Shown: in pieces, positions 1 to 8,164 of the stretch
How the letters are laid out: every line of letters begins with the position of its first letter
Numbering within the stretch: position 1 is the stretch's first letter
Assembly: GCA_000226015.1 (NCBI GenBank)
Contig: JH153596.1
Span: 72,282 to 92,626, forward strand
DNA from: Mnemiopsis leidyi
Taxonomy: Eukaryota; Ctenophora; Tentaculata; Lobata; Bolinopsidae
Direction: 5' to 3'
DNA: 20,345 bases
Notes under the pieces: generated by a model
Databases searched by the model: none
The model's input: the letters and a program-made list of their open reading frames with translations, nothing else
What the model was told of the DNA's origin: nothing
Made by a program: the position numbers and the translations under genes

Positions 1-279
1 ATAACAAGTAGGTCACATATCGCAGATGCATAAATTGCCGAATGAAAGTTGTGACATAACGATTAAGTTGGGGATGTTGTAAATTAGTAAGTCACGCACA
101 GACTTGTTCACTTAATAATAGACCAATTTCATGCAATAGCGATATAGAGAAACATAACACATAAACTAATAGAATACAGAGTCAGGTAGAAGGAGGATTT
201 CCTCATATACCACATCTTAAACGTAACCCGTTACTTTCCTTCAGCATTTTGCATCTGCGATATGTGACCTACTTGTTAT
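1..279. mobile_element. Non-autonomous element with 30-bp perfect terminal inverted repeats (MITE-like)
   Basis: Bases 1-30 are the exact reverse complement of bases 250-279; the repeat begins ATAACAAGTAGGTCACATAT. Weaker matching continues about 20 bases further inward. The interior is AT-rich and has no coding capacity. Because the window starts at the first base of the left repeat, neither the true outer boundary nor a target-site duplication can be checked, and the repeat may extend further left. Family unknown. A long hairpin rather than a transposon is also possible. Confidence 0.6.
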
Positions 280-316
280 CATGTCATAACTAGTCTGGAC
301 TGGTTCGGGGATTGCC

Positions 317-388
317 GAACCAGTACGCGAACCAGTTCGCGTACTGGTTCGCGAACTGATTTGCGAACTGGTTCGCGTACTGGGTCAG
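317..388. repeat. 12-bp tandem repeat (6 units) inside the gypsy remnant
   Basis: Six 12-base units follow one another, all variants of GAACCAGTTCGC or its near-reverse-complement GTACTGGTTCGC, so the array is both tandem and palindromic. On the minus strand it reads as a run of V-R-E-P-like tetrapeptides in one frame and A-N-Q-F-like in another. It sits just past the decayed integrase core, where a typical gypsy integrase would continue. It therefore looks like a local repeat expansion, not a protein domain. Confidence 0.8.
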
Positions 389-389
389 G

Positions 390-1257
390 CTTCTTGGATA
401 CTGCCTCATTTTCTTCATTGCAGCTTTGAACTTGCCCACCAAACTTCCATTTGACCATTTGACCATTTGAAGCCGGCATGTATGGAGGCGGTTTGACATG
501 GTTAATACCATTTGACTTCATGAAGGCTTTGATTTCATCAGAGATGAACTGTTGACCTCCGTCTGTAAAACAGGTTACAGGTATACCGTATCAACAAAAC
601 ACAACTCTTAGCACTTTGATCGTGTCACTGGCTTTAGTCATACCTATCAACATTCTATAGACTTCAAGCTACTTTAAATAGGCATCAACAATCAATAGCT
701 AAACATAACCAAGAAACGGGCCATCAAAGTCGACGTGTACTCTCATACAAGGTCCTGTTGGTCGAATGCAAGGCTACATGTTTACACTTCTTGGTAAATC
801 TCTTGATCTCTGAGTCGATGCCTGGTCACCAGACATTGCTTTGAGCCAAGGCTTTTATGCTGGAAACTCTTATGTGTGTTGAATGCAGCATTTCTAACAC
901 CTTTTTCTCATTCTCTCAGGTATGACACCTCTTGCACCCCAAAGAAGGCACCACTGTAGGTTCGAAAGGTAACAAGCATAATACTGCACCATGCCTAGTC
1001 TAACTAAATCAGGTGTTTGCGTGATTTGGGGTTCGGAGCCTTAACAATAGTCTTCACCTTGCTCTCCACGGGTCTAATGCCATGCTTACTTATACTGATC
1101 CTATGGCCTAGATACACAACTTCCTCCATGGGAAACTGGGATTTGTCAGTCTGAACTCTGACAATGAAGAATCCAGTCTTCTCTTATCGATTCACCACTT
1201 CTCAAAGATTCAGCATCATCTTTCCTTGTCACCAAAATGTCAGTGTCATTGTCAAAT
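390..1257 (-). pseudogene. Decayed Ty3/gypsy-type pol (reverse transcriptase and integrase fragments)
   Basis: Read on the minus strand, 1257-1020 resembles the palm end of a gypsy reverse transcriptase. It has a corrupted aspartate-rich motif followed by ILVTRKDDAESLR, and after a frameshift EEVVYLGHRIS and a PVESKVKTI segment. From about 930 down to 460 come integrase pieces: the VWWPGIDSEIKRF zinc-finger tail, a VHVDFDGPFLG segment with the first catalytic Asp, then FTDGGQQFISDEI and PASNGQ. The third catalytic residue, normally Glu just after the SNG motif, is absent. RNase H appears deleted. Several frameshifts and stops show the copy is dead. LTRs were not identified. The family assignment rests on motif recognition only. 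Confidence 0.75.
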
Positions 1258-1423
1258 GAGGAAAACTATGACTTGTTATGACCCTTTCAGTGTACACTAA
1301 ATCTAGGAGGTATCAGACAATCAAGCTTTGAATTCCTAGGATGAGTATTTTTTCTTATACATATACATGTATTGTTTTATAATGAATATTAGTGTTTATT
1401 TATGAACTGATTAAGGTCTCTAT

Positions 1424-1644
1424 CACCACTGCAAAAAAGTTGTATGGTGGTAGGATTCCTACTTTGATAATTAAAAATCGTTCAACTGTTTTGAATAATT
1501 TTAGTTGAAACTATTGCTTTCGTCTAAAATTGGACGTTATTTTGCAGTTCAAACCACAGAAAAATTGTCTCTAGAACCAAAAAATATTTCTGGCCGAAAT
1601 TTCTGAAATCATTTACCAGTAAAATAAAATTTTTTGCACCTTTA
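1424..1644. mobile_element. 221-bp MITE of the hAT family seen at 3783-8928
   Basis: The left end starts CACCACTGCAAAAAAGTTGT and matches the right end of the 5.1-kb hAT element (read inward from 8928) almost base for base, through the palindrome GTAGGATTCCTAC. The right end, ACCAGTAAAATAAAA followed by TTTTTTGCACCT, matches the reverse complement of that element's left end. Both ends are therefore present with only about 150 bp between them and no transposase. No convincing 8-bp duplication flanks it (GTCTCTAT on the left is not repeated on the right), so it is probably old. The right boundary is uncertain by a base or two. Confidence 0.8.
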
Positions 1645-1998
1645 GATTGTGTTTTTAACACAATTGTATGTACAATAAACATGTATAAATACCATTAATT
1701 TGAATAATGAGACCTAACTAAATGGTCAAAACTCTTGTAAAATCCCCTATAATTCTTGTTATGGTGCAAGTAATCGCGAATTTGCATAACAGACTCATAT
1801 TTGTAACAATGCTTCTTACTAGGTACCTGCTGATGGTAATTGTATGTTAAAAGTTGGACTTACAAAGATCTTAAGAACTGTCGTCTCTGATAAAGCCAAG
1901 ATTGGGAGTTGTATCAGTAAAACCTTCTTTTCTGCTGACATGTCTCCACCTATCGTTATACCACCAAAAGGACCTCATCAAGGTGACTTTTACATATA
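1645..1998. other. No recognised gene; short plus-strand ORF 1823-2005
   Basis: This stretch is AT-rich. The only item of note is a plus-strand reading frame from 1823, just after a CTTACTAG that could be a splice acceptor, to a TAA at 2003-2005. It begins V-P-A-D-G-N-C, reminiscent of the Asp-Gly-Asn-Cys nucleophile motif of OTU cysteine proteases. The downstream residues are not recognisably OTU, and the frame runs into the SINE. I do not call a gene. Confidence 0.3.
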
Positions 1999-2201
1999 TT
2001 TGTAATTGTGTTTGATACACCTGTACTCAGACTTAACTTTTTACAGTTATACTATACAGGCTCCTGGAAGATTCTAGATCTATTAACAGAGACTCTTCTC
2101 ATTTAACCCACAGTCACGGTTTTTTCGGTCATTCTGCAAGCCGACCGAAGAAGATTGCATAGGCAAATGCCCTTAGCGCACTCCTCTAGAATTGGCGGAT
2201 C
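1999..2201 (-). mobile_element. SINE copy B (5'-truncated, minus strand)
   Basis: This segment is the reverse complement, at high identity, of the body of the SINE at 2676-2931. Shared landmarks are CTCCTCTAG, GACCGAAGAAGATTGC, AGATTCTAGATC and CAGTTATACT. The tRNA-like head is missing. The 3' end runs into an ATACAAATA-like tail around 1999-2012. Together with copy A it makes an inverted repeat of about 190-bp arms flanking roughly 500 bp. Confidence 0.8.
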
Positions 2202-2495
2202 TAGGATTGGCGGATCTTTTAATAGGGCTAACCTTAGAAGATTTACTATTTCCTGGTTTACAAACTAAATTTAGTCCAGACCTACTGAAATTAAAAACTC
2301 CAGCCAGTTGGGATAAACCCTGACTAGCTTTGTAAACTTCAATCAGGTCACCTCTTGAGCGTCTCTCAGCAGGAGTGGTTAGCTGAAGAATCTGCAGTCG
2401 CTCAGAGTCAGGAAGGAGGCCTACCCCTTCAATCATCCTAGTAAAGCGTCTCTGGACACTCTCAATCCTCAAAATTCGAGACCAATTTAAGACTT
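2202..2495 (-). pseudogene. C-terminal fragment of a LINE (non-LTR) reverse transcriptase ORF
   Basis: On the minus strand the frame reads WSRILRIESVQRRFTRMI, later RLQILQLTTPAERR and then RGDLIEVYK. This is the thumb/C-terminal signature seen in many animal non-LTR retrotransposons after the polymerase core (typically a VQRR.T..I block, a Leu-rich block, then RRxRGDLI..YK). The catalytic core is absent and the frame runs out into the SINE B sequence. The clade (CR1/L2/Rex-like) cannot be fixed from this fragment. Confidence 0.75.
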
Positions 2496-2675
2496 ATTAG
2501 ACTAATCTAAATGGGGGAATAACCTTTTCAGTAATTTGTGACTCTGATAGTTTGCGGATCTTGAAAAGTGGATAAGGGTACGGTACAACAGATTTAAAAC
2601 CTGGAGATTGCTTTCTCCCACCGTTTTCAGTAACACCCCTAATCAGTGTTTTGTCGTAGGCAGTGATCTTACCGG

Positions 2676-2931
2676 GTTGGTGTAGTGGTATCTACCCCGA
2701 CTTTCTATGCAGAAGATCGGTGGTTCGATTCCCTGATCCGTCAATCCTAGAGGAGTGCGCTAAGGGCATTTGCCTATGCAATCTTCTTCGGTCGACTCAG
2801 CCGAATGACCGGGAAACCGTGATTGAGGGTTAAATGATGAGGGTCTCCTCTAAAAGATCTAGAATCTTCCTGGAGCCCCTTCAGTATAACTGTAAAAGCC
2901 TGGGTACAGGTGTAACAAATACAAATACAAA
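2676..2931 (+). mobile_element. SINE copy A with tRNA-like head, TSD TACCGG
   Basis: The element opens with a tRNA-related pol III promoter, continues with about 190 bp of body and ends in an ACAAAT-repeat tail at 2912-2931. TACCGG at 2670-2675 and again at 2932-2937 flanks it. The same 6 bases join the two sides of the Penelope-like frame, supporting a true target-site duplication. The body is shared with copy B at 1999-2201. SINEs are mobilised by a partner LINE recognising the 3' end; the partner is not identified here. The tRNA head is truncated relative to a full tRNA if the duplication is taken literally. Confidence 0.8.
2678..2732 (+). promoter_or_regulatory. Internal RNA polymerase III promoter (A and B boxes) of the SINE
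   Basis: The A box is TGGTGTAGTGG at 2678-2688. The B box is GGTTCGATTCC at 2722-2732, a perfect match to the consensus. The sequence between does not fold into a normal anticodon arm (the stem encloses only four bases) and the acceptor does not pair well. It is therefore a tRNA-derived SINE head, not a functional tRNA gene. Confidence 0.75.
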
Positions 2932-3096
2932 TACCGGCGACCTCCATATTGGTTACTAGTACCCTGACTTCTTTTTCTGTCTGCTTTATCTTCTCTTGCA
3001 CTGGAGTATTGATCGACTGGTAAACTTCTCCGCGTAGGTTATTTCCTTTCCCACTGCTTAGAGAGCTGCATCGAAATCTAGTAACAGGACAGCCCT

Positions 3097-3191
3097 TCAC
3101 CTAACCAGGTGCTTACGCACGCTATGCGCGCGGCTGCTACGCACCTCTTGTGGCGCGCGTGACGTACTCAAAAGGGCTCTGGTTAGAGCAA
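3097..3191. mobile_element. 95-bp GC-rich mini-element with TIRs and 9-bp target duplication
   Basis: GGACAGCCC occurs at 3088-3096 and again at 3192-3200. Between them lie inward-facing ends TTCACCTAACCAG and TTGCTCTAACCAG (10 of 13 matching). The interior is rich in GCGC and can form a hairpin. The insertion splits the Penelope-like reading frame exactly at the KADKGG motif, and its removal with one copy of the duplication rejoins the frame. A 9-bp duplication is typical of Mutator-like elements, but no family is recognised. Confidence 0.65.
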
Positions 3192-3496
3192 GGACAGCCC
3201 CACCTTTATCTGCCTTAGTGACGAAGATTTTCTGTTCCTTCACCTTGTCCATCAGCCACCTTTTTCCACGTTGTTCTGTGGGGGTAAAGTTAGAAACTGG
3301 TGACGTTGGCTGAAAAGTTGTTAAGTTTTGTCCTTATCACGTCGAGCAGGGGGTTGTTCTGTTCTGGAGCAGATCCCCTTGATGGTATTCTCATGTCAGC
3401 GTGCAGGTTTTCATGATCTAGTGCGTGTTCACCGTTTTCCTCCTGATGAAAGTGAGCTCCACATTCCAGTTTTCTGATTAACTCTTTGGTATCCAA

Positions 3497-3774
3497 TTCC
3501 AGATCTTATATTTTAGCACTGCCTTATTATCCCCAAATCATACCAACTCCTGTCCATCACATGTTTCATATTACTCATTACTTCAATTTTCAACTCGCAT
3601 ATCCCACTCGTGTCTGGAACTCAAATTGGTTAGAATTGCTTTTCAAGGTGTATAGAACCGATATTGACCAGTTAACAATCCACCTGGGGTGGGGAGGGTG
3701 CCCAAATGACCTCACCCTATTGTGCATATTCATGCAAAGCCCTGAATAATCCTGCTTAAACATCTCAGCATACG
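3497..3774. other. No recognised gene
   Basis: Overlapping open frames exist on both strands but neither resembles a known protein. The segment lies between the Penelope-like remnant and the hAT insertion site and was probably continuous with 8937 onward before the insertion. Confidence 0.4.
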
Positions 3775-3782
3775 GATCTGGC
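3775..3782. repeat. Left 8-bp target-site duplication of the hAT element (GATCTGGC)
   Basis: GATCTGGC directly precedes the left terminus at 3783 and is repeated exactly at 8929-8936, directly after the right terminus. An 8-bp duplication is the hAT-superfamily hallmark. Confidence 0.95.
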
Positions 3783-3850
3783 CATAGGTGCAAATAAGTT
3801 TTTTTTACTGGTAGGACGATTTTTAAAATTTCGGTTAGAACTTTTTTGCG
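3783..3850 (+). repeat. Left terminal inverted repeat and subterminal region of the hAT element
   Basis: CATAGGTGCAAA is conserved with the reverse complement of 19600-19611. The single half-site GGTAGGAC is followed by ATTTCGGTTAGAAC. Unlike the right end it lacks the full palindrome GTAGGATTCCTAC, so the two ends are asymmetric. Confidence 0.85.
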
Positions 3851-3979
3851 GTTAGAAATTTTTTTGCGCGATACATTGCTCGTTCGGCGGCGCTTCGCGC
3901 CACCTCACTCGCACTGAGTCATGGAGAGCTGTGTCAATAATCTTACCGATCCCACCTATCATGAATTTTTGACTTCTAA

Positions 3980-4798
3980 AAAATAACTACCACACATTTC
4001 AAGCAAATACCTAACCTAAATATTGGAGATACAGAATTCAAAAGAACACCACTACACCATATCTAATATCATCTGCCTGTAGTTAAATACAGAAAATTTT
4101 TGAAGCAGCTTTTAGCCCATGCAGCACCAAGGAATTGGATATGAATTGTGGGCTTCATTATTCAGCAAAATGCATGGTTACCGCCACACAGGTGCCCTGG
4201 TGCCAGGAGGGTCGGACCTATCTGCAATGTGTGGCATATATAATAAGATATACAATCAACAATCTGTCATATAGCTTGAAACTATTAATTTAATAAATCA
4301 AGTTCAGTCAAGAAAATGTCCGAAAAGTTAACTGTACTGGCACAATATTGGCACAATGCTAAAACAACAATACTTGGAAAATTCTTAAACAATGATAAAC
4401 ATATTTAAAACAAATTTAATAATTTAAATCAAGATTTGTGACTGCATACTGTACTAATTAAACAAAAATTGAAAGTTACAAAAGCGGTATCATTTCATTT
4501 GAAAGAAACTAAAAATGTTTTTAAGGGTTGACATGAAAATAAAAAAGAATATTGTGTATTGATCAAAACAAGTGTTCATTCTGTCTTTCGTCTTATTCTT
4601 ATGTGACTCGTCGCTTGACACATCAACAATACGTAAAAAGTTTGATGAGAACGGGAATGAAATCATAAAGAAAGAAAGAAACAGCAACTACTCAATATGA
4701 GCTTAAATCGTCTATAGAAAAGGTTTAATGTAAACCAGCTTAATTTCAATAAAAATATTGTTTCAAGTTCACACGTGCCACCACGTAATGCATCTAAT
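3980..4798. other. Non-coding left arm of the hAT element
   Basis: No protein-like frame is present. The first part, to about 4012, is conserved in the deleted copy at 18741-19611, including CCACACATTTCAAGCA. The remainder is AT-rich. It lies 3' of the transposase gene, so its right-hand part should contain the transcript end. Confidence 0.6.
4724..4729 (-). terminator. Possible poly(A) signal ATTAAA for the transposase
   Basis: The minus strand reads ATTAAA about 70 bases past the transposase stop codon. No canonical AATAAA was noticed close by. In DNA this AT-rich a chance match is likely. Confidence 0.3.
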
Positions 4799-7741
4799 CT
4801 AAGAAAAGTCACTATAGTCTTTCCAAACCCACTTTTCCTCCAGCCTTTTCTTAACAGCAACTCCAACCTTTGTTGGGTACCAATTTCTGGTTATGTATCT
4901 TTCACCAAGATGAGACTGGTGGTTTTTTAAAGCACTTTTCACAAGATCGTGGCTTTCGTTTGTTCCAGCCCCTGGACCCTCTGACCTTATCCTTATTAGA
5001 GCGATCACCATCTCGAATCCCAAACTTGGCCTGTGGTCAGTAATAAATTTGTACTCCGAAAAAAACGTTTCTGCCGGGGCCTCACTATATGTTATATAGT
5101 CTTTCCCTAGCTCAGTATGAGCTAGTCTCTTGTCGACTTCGAACCAAAATCGGTGAATAAAACACCTCAGCACCGAGACTATACTCTGAAACGTTATTGC
5201 TGAAGTACCACGAGTTCTTGAAGTTGTATTTTCCAGACTTTCTGGTTTTAAGATAGGAGAATTCTTTTTGATGAATGTGAGGAGGTCTCTTCCAAATGGA
5301 TGTATTTCATCTCTTATCTCACAACCTTCTACAGTCAGTAAAAAGTCTATATTTTCTCCTTTTGCAAACTTCACACCAGCTTCGAGAGCTACATCCATAG
5401 CTTTTTTACCCTCCTTTTTCAGGAAAACTCTTTCAACATATTCTGACGCCAATTTTGACTTCTGAACCTTCTTCATGAAAATCTTCAAAGCATAAAGTAC
5501 AAGACAATAGAGTTGGGCCAACAGCTCTAGCTCCCAGGGATTGTCCCAATAATGCTTAACTTGTAGGAACCTGAATATCTGTTCAAATTCATACAACGAA
5601 ACACGAGTGCTGGACATGATCTTTGGTCTCGGGAATTTCCCAGAGGTCTCCTGAACTAACCTAGTGTAATCAAGACCAGTCCGCCACTTTTTTGATTGGC
5701 TTTGTACATAGTCTAAAAGCCTGGTCAGGAGGTTAAGATTATCAACTCCAGTCGTTAAGTCGACATACAACCCATCTTCATCCTCTGCTATCACAAATTG
5801 ATTGTCTTGAACTGGTGCTGTCACAGCTTCTCCCATTGCAATCGCTGCTTCTGTTTCAGCTTTTGTAAGCCCACGTGCTTTACAATGTGCACGATTAAGG
5901 AGATGCATTAGATCCCACTTAAAAACCAGGTCCGGGTTGTCTAGTAGCTCCATAAATTTCTGTTTAAACGGCTGATTGCCCTTGCAGTAGACGCCATCAG
6001 CACATAGTCCTCCAATAACTCTTTTAAGGAGTTCTTCCGGTATATTTGCTTTATTAATAGCAGTATTAAAGACAAGTTCTGCTAAGTCAGATCCAGTTTT
6101 AGATATTGTGAGGGAACACCCTGCCAAACGAACATCTCCAAGCTTTCCGACGAAAATGACTACACTCATAACAAGTCCGAAGATCGTCCCAATATCTGTT
6201 ACTAATGTAACAGACTTATCTTCCTGGGCCTCAAGCCAATTTGTTGTATTTTTCAGAAGTTCTTTGTCTATCAGGAGAGTCAGAGCAGTTACAAAGGCTC
6301 TGGTTTGGTTAATGTCTCCAGTATAAATTCCACACCTATTGACAACAGCTAACAATGTTGGAAATAATTGGAAGGCACTGTTAGTCTTTATGATGTAGTA
6401 CGACAGAAATCTCATATATCCCCTAATTTTATCTCTGATAGGTGCAAGCTTTTCATTCAACTCCTGTTCTCGCCTTACTTCTTCTCTGTGTGATTCTTTG
6501 ACAATGTGTCGAACTAAACTGGTCTTAAAGTGTCCAAACCAGGTAGGAATCCTCTCCTTGCTGGTTGCAGAGAAGCTGGTGTCTTGAACTGAGAAAGGTC
6601 TAACTGACGATTTACAGACTCGACATCTCACTTGACATGTATCATGATCAACGATAAAAATGTCTTTGAAAAGGGGGTGCTGGCTTATAGCACTTATAGA
6701 TCTCGCATATAATAGCCCTGAAATATCTTCTGAAGTGTTGTGGCTGTGCACAATTTTTTTCACAGATATCTTTTCAGATTTTTGATCTTCTTCTGATTTT
6801 CTTAGCAGTTCCTCTAGTTTGATAATCTCTCCGTAAACATCTCGTATAGTGGGATCATCTAAAGGTGTAGAGTTTTGATCAGACACATGCAAAGATCTTA
6901 AAGTAGACTGAGAATCTCCGGATCCGGAAGGCTCAATTTCAGCATCTGCCTCCTCAAATATGTCCTGAGTAATAAACGAATTATCTTCGACTGAGAAGGT
7001 GGATTCATGATTCTTTGAATGATTACTTACCTCTGGATCTAGAAACATATCTTGTGTAAGTAGTGAATAATTCTGAGATTCATTAGTATCTTGCGTGTTC
7101 TCAGATGTGGTTTCAGGAGTTGCCTCTTCAAATGAATCCTGGGTAATCAACAAATCATCGGCTGGGAGGGTTGGTTCCTGAGTCATGAAACTCCCTCTAC
7201 CTTGTTCATCTAAAAACAAATCTTGTGTAACTAATAAGGAATTCTGCGACTCATTGGTATCTTGTGTGTTCCCTGATATGGTTTCTGCAGTTTCTTCTTG
7301 GAATAAATCCTGGGTAAACAATAAGTCGTCCACTGAGAGGCTGGATTCCTGATTCTTCGGACTACTATCTTCATTAAGATATAAATCTTGGGTATGCAGT
7401 AAGCTATCCTGGGGGTCATCGGAGCTTTGTGTGCCCTCTGTTGAGGCTGAAGTGCCTGTTTTATCAAGTGCTGTTTCTTTGGTTGTGGTGATTTTCGTTG
7501 TCGATTCTTCAGCCTGTATGCCCTTCAGATCTGTTACTTTGAACATTCCTGATGCCGAGCGTTTCATAGCCTTCACCATTTTGGCTTCTGAGAGAGATTT
7601 AACTGCGTCTTCTGGTGGCTTGTTGTAGCAAGGGTTTGGAAACAAATTTTTATTCCGTTTGACATCTTTCAGTGAAAAGTGTTTTTTGAAGTCCTCTTTT
7701 CGGAGCCACTGATGGAGGCACTCAACACAAACAAAAACCAT
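4799..7741 (-). CDS. hAT-family transposase, 980 aa, with SQ/TQ-rich N-terminal repeat region
   Basis: It should catalyse cut-and-paste transposition of the surrounding element in the nucleus. Residues 1-60 carry a Cys-x2-Cys...His patch and are basic. Residues 104-278 are the TQ/SQ repeat region. A BED-like zinc finger is suggested by C373-x2-C376 with H412-x5-H418. The RNase H-like core shows D516 (VTDIGTIFG), D582 (GGLCADGVY), the hAT C/DxxH motif as D610-L-M-H613 (FKWDLMHLL), and E891 in PAETFFSEY. A segment R904-PSLGFEMVIALIRIR follows, like the hAT C-terminal dimerisation region. The helical insertion lies between 614 and 890. The frame has no stop or shift. The ATG at 7741 has G at +4. 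An in-frame TAG just upstream overlaps TTTTCTAG, a possible splice acceptor at 7773-7772, so an extra 5' exon cannot be excluded. A host-domesticated gene is unlikely given the intact ends. Confidence 0.9.
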   Translation of the reverse strand: MVFVCVECLHQWLRKEDFKKHFSLKDVKRNKNLFPNPCYNKPPEDAVKSLSEAKMVKAMKRSASGMFKVTDLKGIQAEESTTKITTTKETALDKTGTSASTEGTQSSDDPQDSLLHTQDLYLNEDSSPKNQESSLSVDDLLFTQDLFQEETAETISGNTQDTNESQNSLLVTQDLFLDEQGRGSFMTQEPTLPADDLLITQDSFEEATPETTSENTQDTNESQNYSLLTQDMFLDPEVSNHSKNHESTFSVEDNSFITQDIFEEADAEIEPSGSGDSQSTLRSLHVSDQNSTPLDDPTIRDVYGEIIKLEELLRKSEEDQKSEKISVKKIVHSHNTSEDISGLLYARSISAISQHPLFKDIFIVDHDTCQVRCRVCKSSVRPFSVQDTSFSATSKERIPTWFGHFKTSLVRHIVKESHREEVRREQELNEKLAPIRDKIRGYMRFLSYYIIKTNSAFQLFPTLLAVVNRCGIYTGDINQTRAFVTALTLLIDKELLKNTTNWLEAQEDKSVTLVTDIGTIFGLVMSVVIFVGKLGDVRLAGCSLTISKTGSDLAELVFNTAINKANIPEELLKRVIGGLCADGVYCKGNQPFKQKFMELLDNPDLVFKWDLMHLLNRAHCKARGLTKAETEAAIAMGEAVTAPVQDNQFVIAEDEDGLYVDLTTGVDNLNLLTRLLDYVQSQSKKWRTGLDYTRLVQETSGKFPRPKIMSSTRVSLYEFEQIFRFLQVKHYWDNPWELELLAQLYCLVLYALKIFMKKVQKSKLASEYVERVFLKKEGKKAMDVALEAGVKFAKGENIDFLLTVEGCEIRDEIHPFGRDLLTFIKKNSPILKPESLENTTSRTRGTSAITFQSIVSVLRCFIHRFWFEVDKRLAHTELGKDYITYSEAPAETFFSEYKFITDHRPSLGFEMVIALIRIRSEGPGAGTNESHDLVKSALKNHQSHLGERYITRNWYPTKVGVAVKKRLEEKWVWKDYSDFS
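6914..7411 (-). repeat. Three tandem ~57-residue units with TQ/SQ motifs inside the transposase
   Basis: Residues 111-276 consist of three copies of a two-part unit. One half contains SLLxTQDxFLDE, the other DDLLxTQDxFEE followed by NTQDTNESQN. Counting 104-278, I see T104, T117, T143, T159, T172, T187, T200, T216, T229 and T258 followed by Gln, plus S165, S222 and S277. That is 13 SQ/TQ sites in about 175 residues in an acidic, low-complexity context. This far exceeds the usual definition of an SQ/TQ cluster domain, a preferred target of ATM/ATR-type kinases. The DLF/DxF hydrophobic-acidic repeats could equally be activation or docking motifs. Confidence 0.85.
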
Positions 7742-8160
7742 GTAACTAGGCTTATGCCCAATCGTTTCTTGCTAGAAAATTTTTTGTTAGGGTCATCTTC
7801 AGGTGGCTAAATTTAAATCAAAAGGCTGACAAATGAAAAAATACAAATTGGCACTTTTACTTATAATAAACAAAGTAATCAGAAAATGTAAGATCTGAAT
7901 GATATTCGAAATCAGCTGTTTTCGGGTGTCGTTCAAGTGTGATAAATCATTCATCTTTATCTAGCAAGACCTACTTATAAAGATTTGTTAATTGAAGCAG
8001 TAAAGTTGAAACAGAGATAGCCATTTGCACTACATCATGAATAGAAAAGCTAATGAACCACAATGGAAAAAAGATTTGTCAAAAGACAAACTCCCATAAA
8101 TCCTAACCATTATCACGATAAAAAGTTCGAATTGATCGGACTTTGACAACAACCACATTT
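7742..8160. other. 5' flank of the transposase gene within the hAT element
   Basis: It contains no protein-like ORF. It is expected to hold the transposase promoter and possibly a 5' exon (the acceptor-like TTTTCTAG on the minus strand ends at 7772). No clear TATA box was identified. It is absent from the deletion derivative, whose right-arm homology begins near 8150. Confidence 0.5.
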
Positions 8161-8164
8161 TCAC

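Larger units (their letters stand above)
2496..3496 (-). pseudogene. Penelope-like element reverse transcriptase remnant, interrupted twice
   Basis: Minus-strand pieces line up in order. Piece 3496-3192 ends with FVTKADKGGAVL, the KADKGG motif typical of Penelope-like reverse transcriptases. Piece 3096-2938 contains NNLRGEVYQSINTPVQEKI. Piece 2669-2500 contains YPYPLFKIRKLSESQ and PPFRLV, resembling the Penelope PLxKIHK block. The gaps are explained by a 95-bp insertion (3097-3191) and a SINE (2676-2931), each with target-site duplications. Removing them would restore colinearity. At least one other frameshift (near 3290) and stops remain, and the catalytic YxDD region and endonuclease are missing. 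The copy is dead. Family assignment is from motif memory and should be confirmed by profile search. Confidence 0.65.

Noticed and set aside
2173..2230. C-terminal residues of the LINE fragment rich in Ser/Arg/Asn
   Set aside because: These codons read through SINE B and are not part of the LINE protein.
2671..2742. Possible functional tRNA gene
   Set aside because: A and B boxes are excellent, but the anticodon arm and acceptor stem do not fold normally and the sequence continues into a SINE body shared with 1999-2201.
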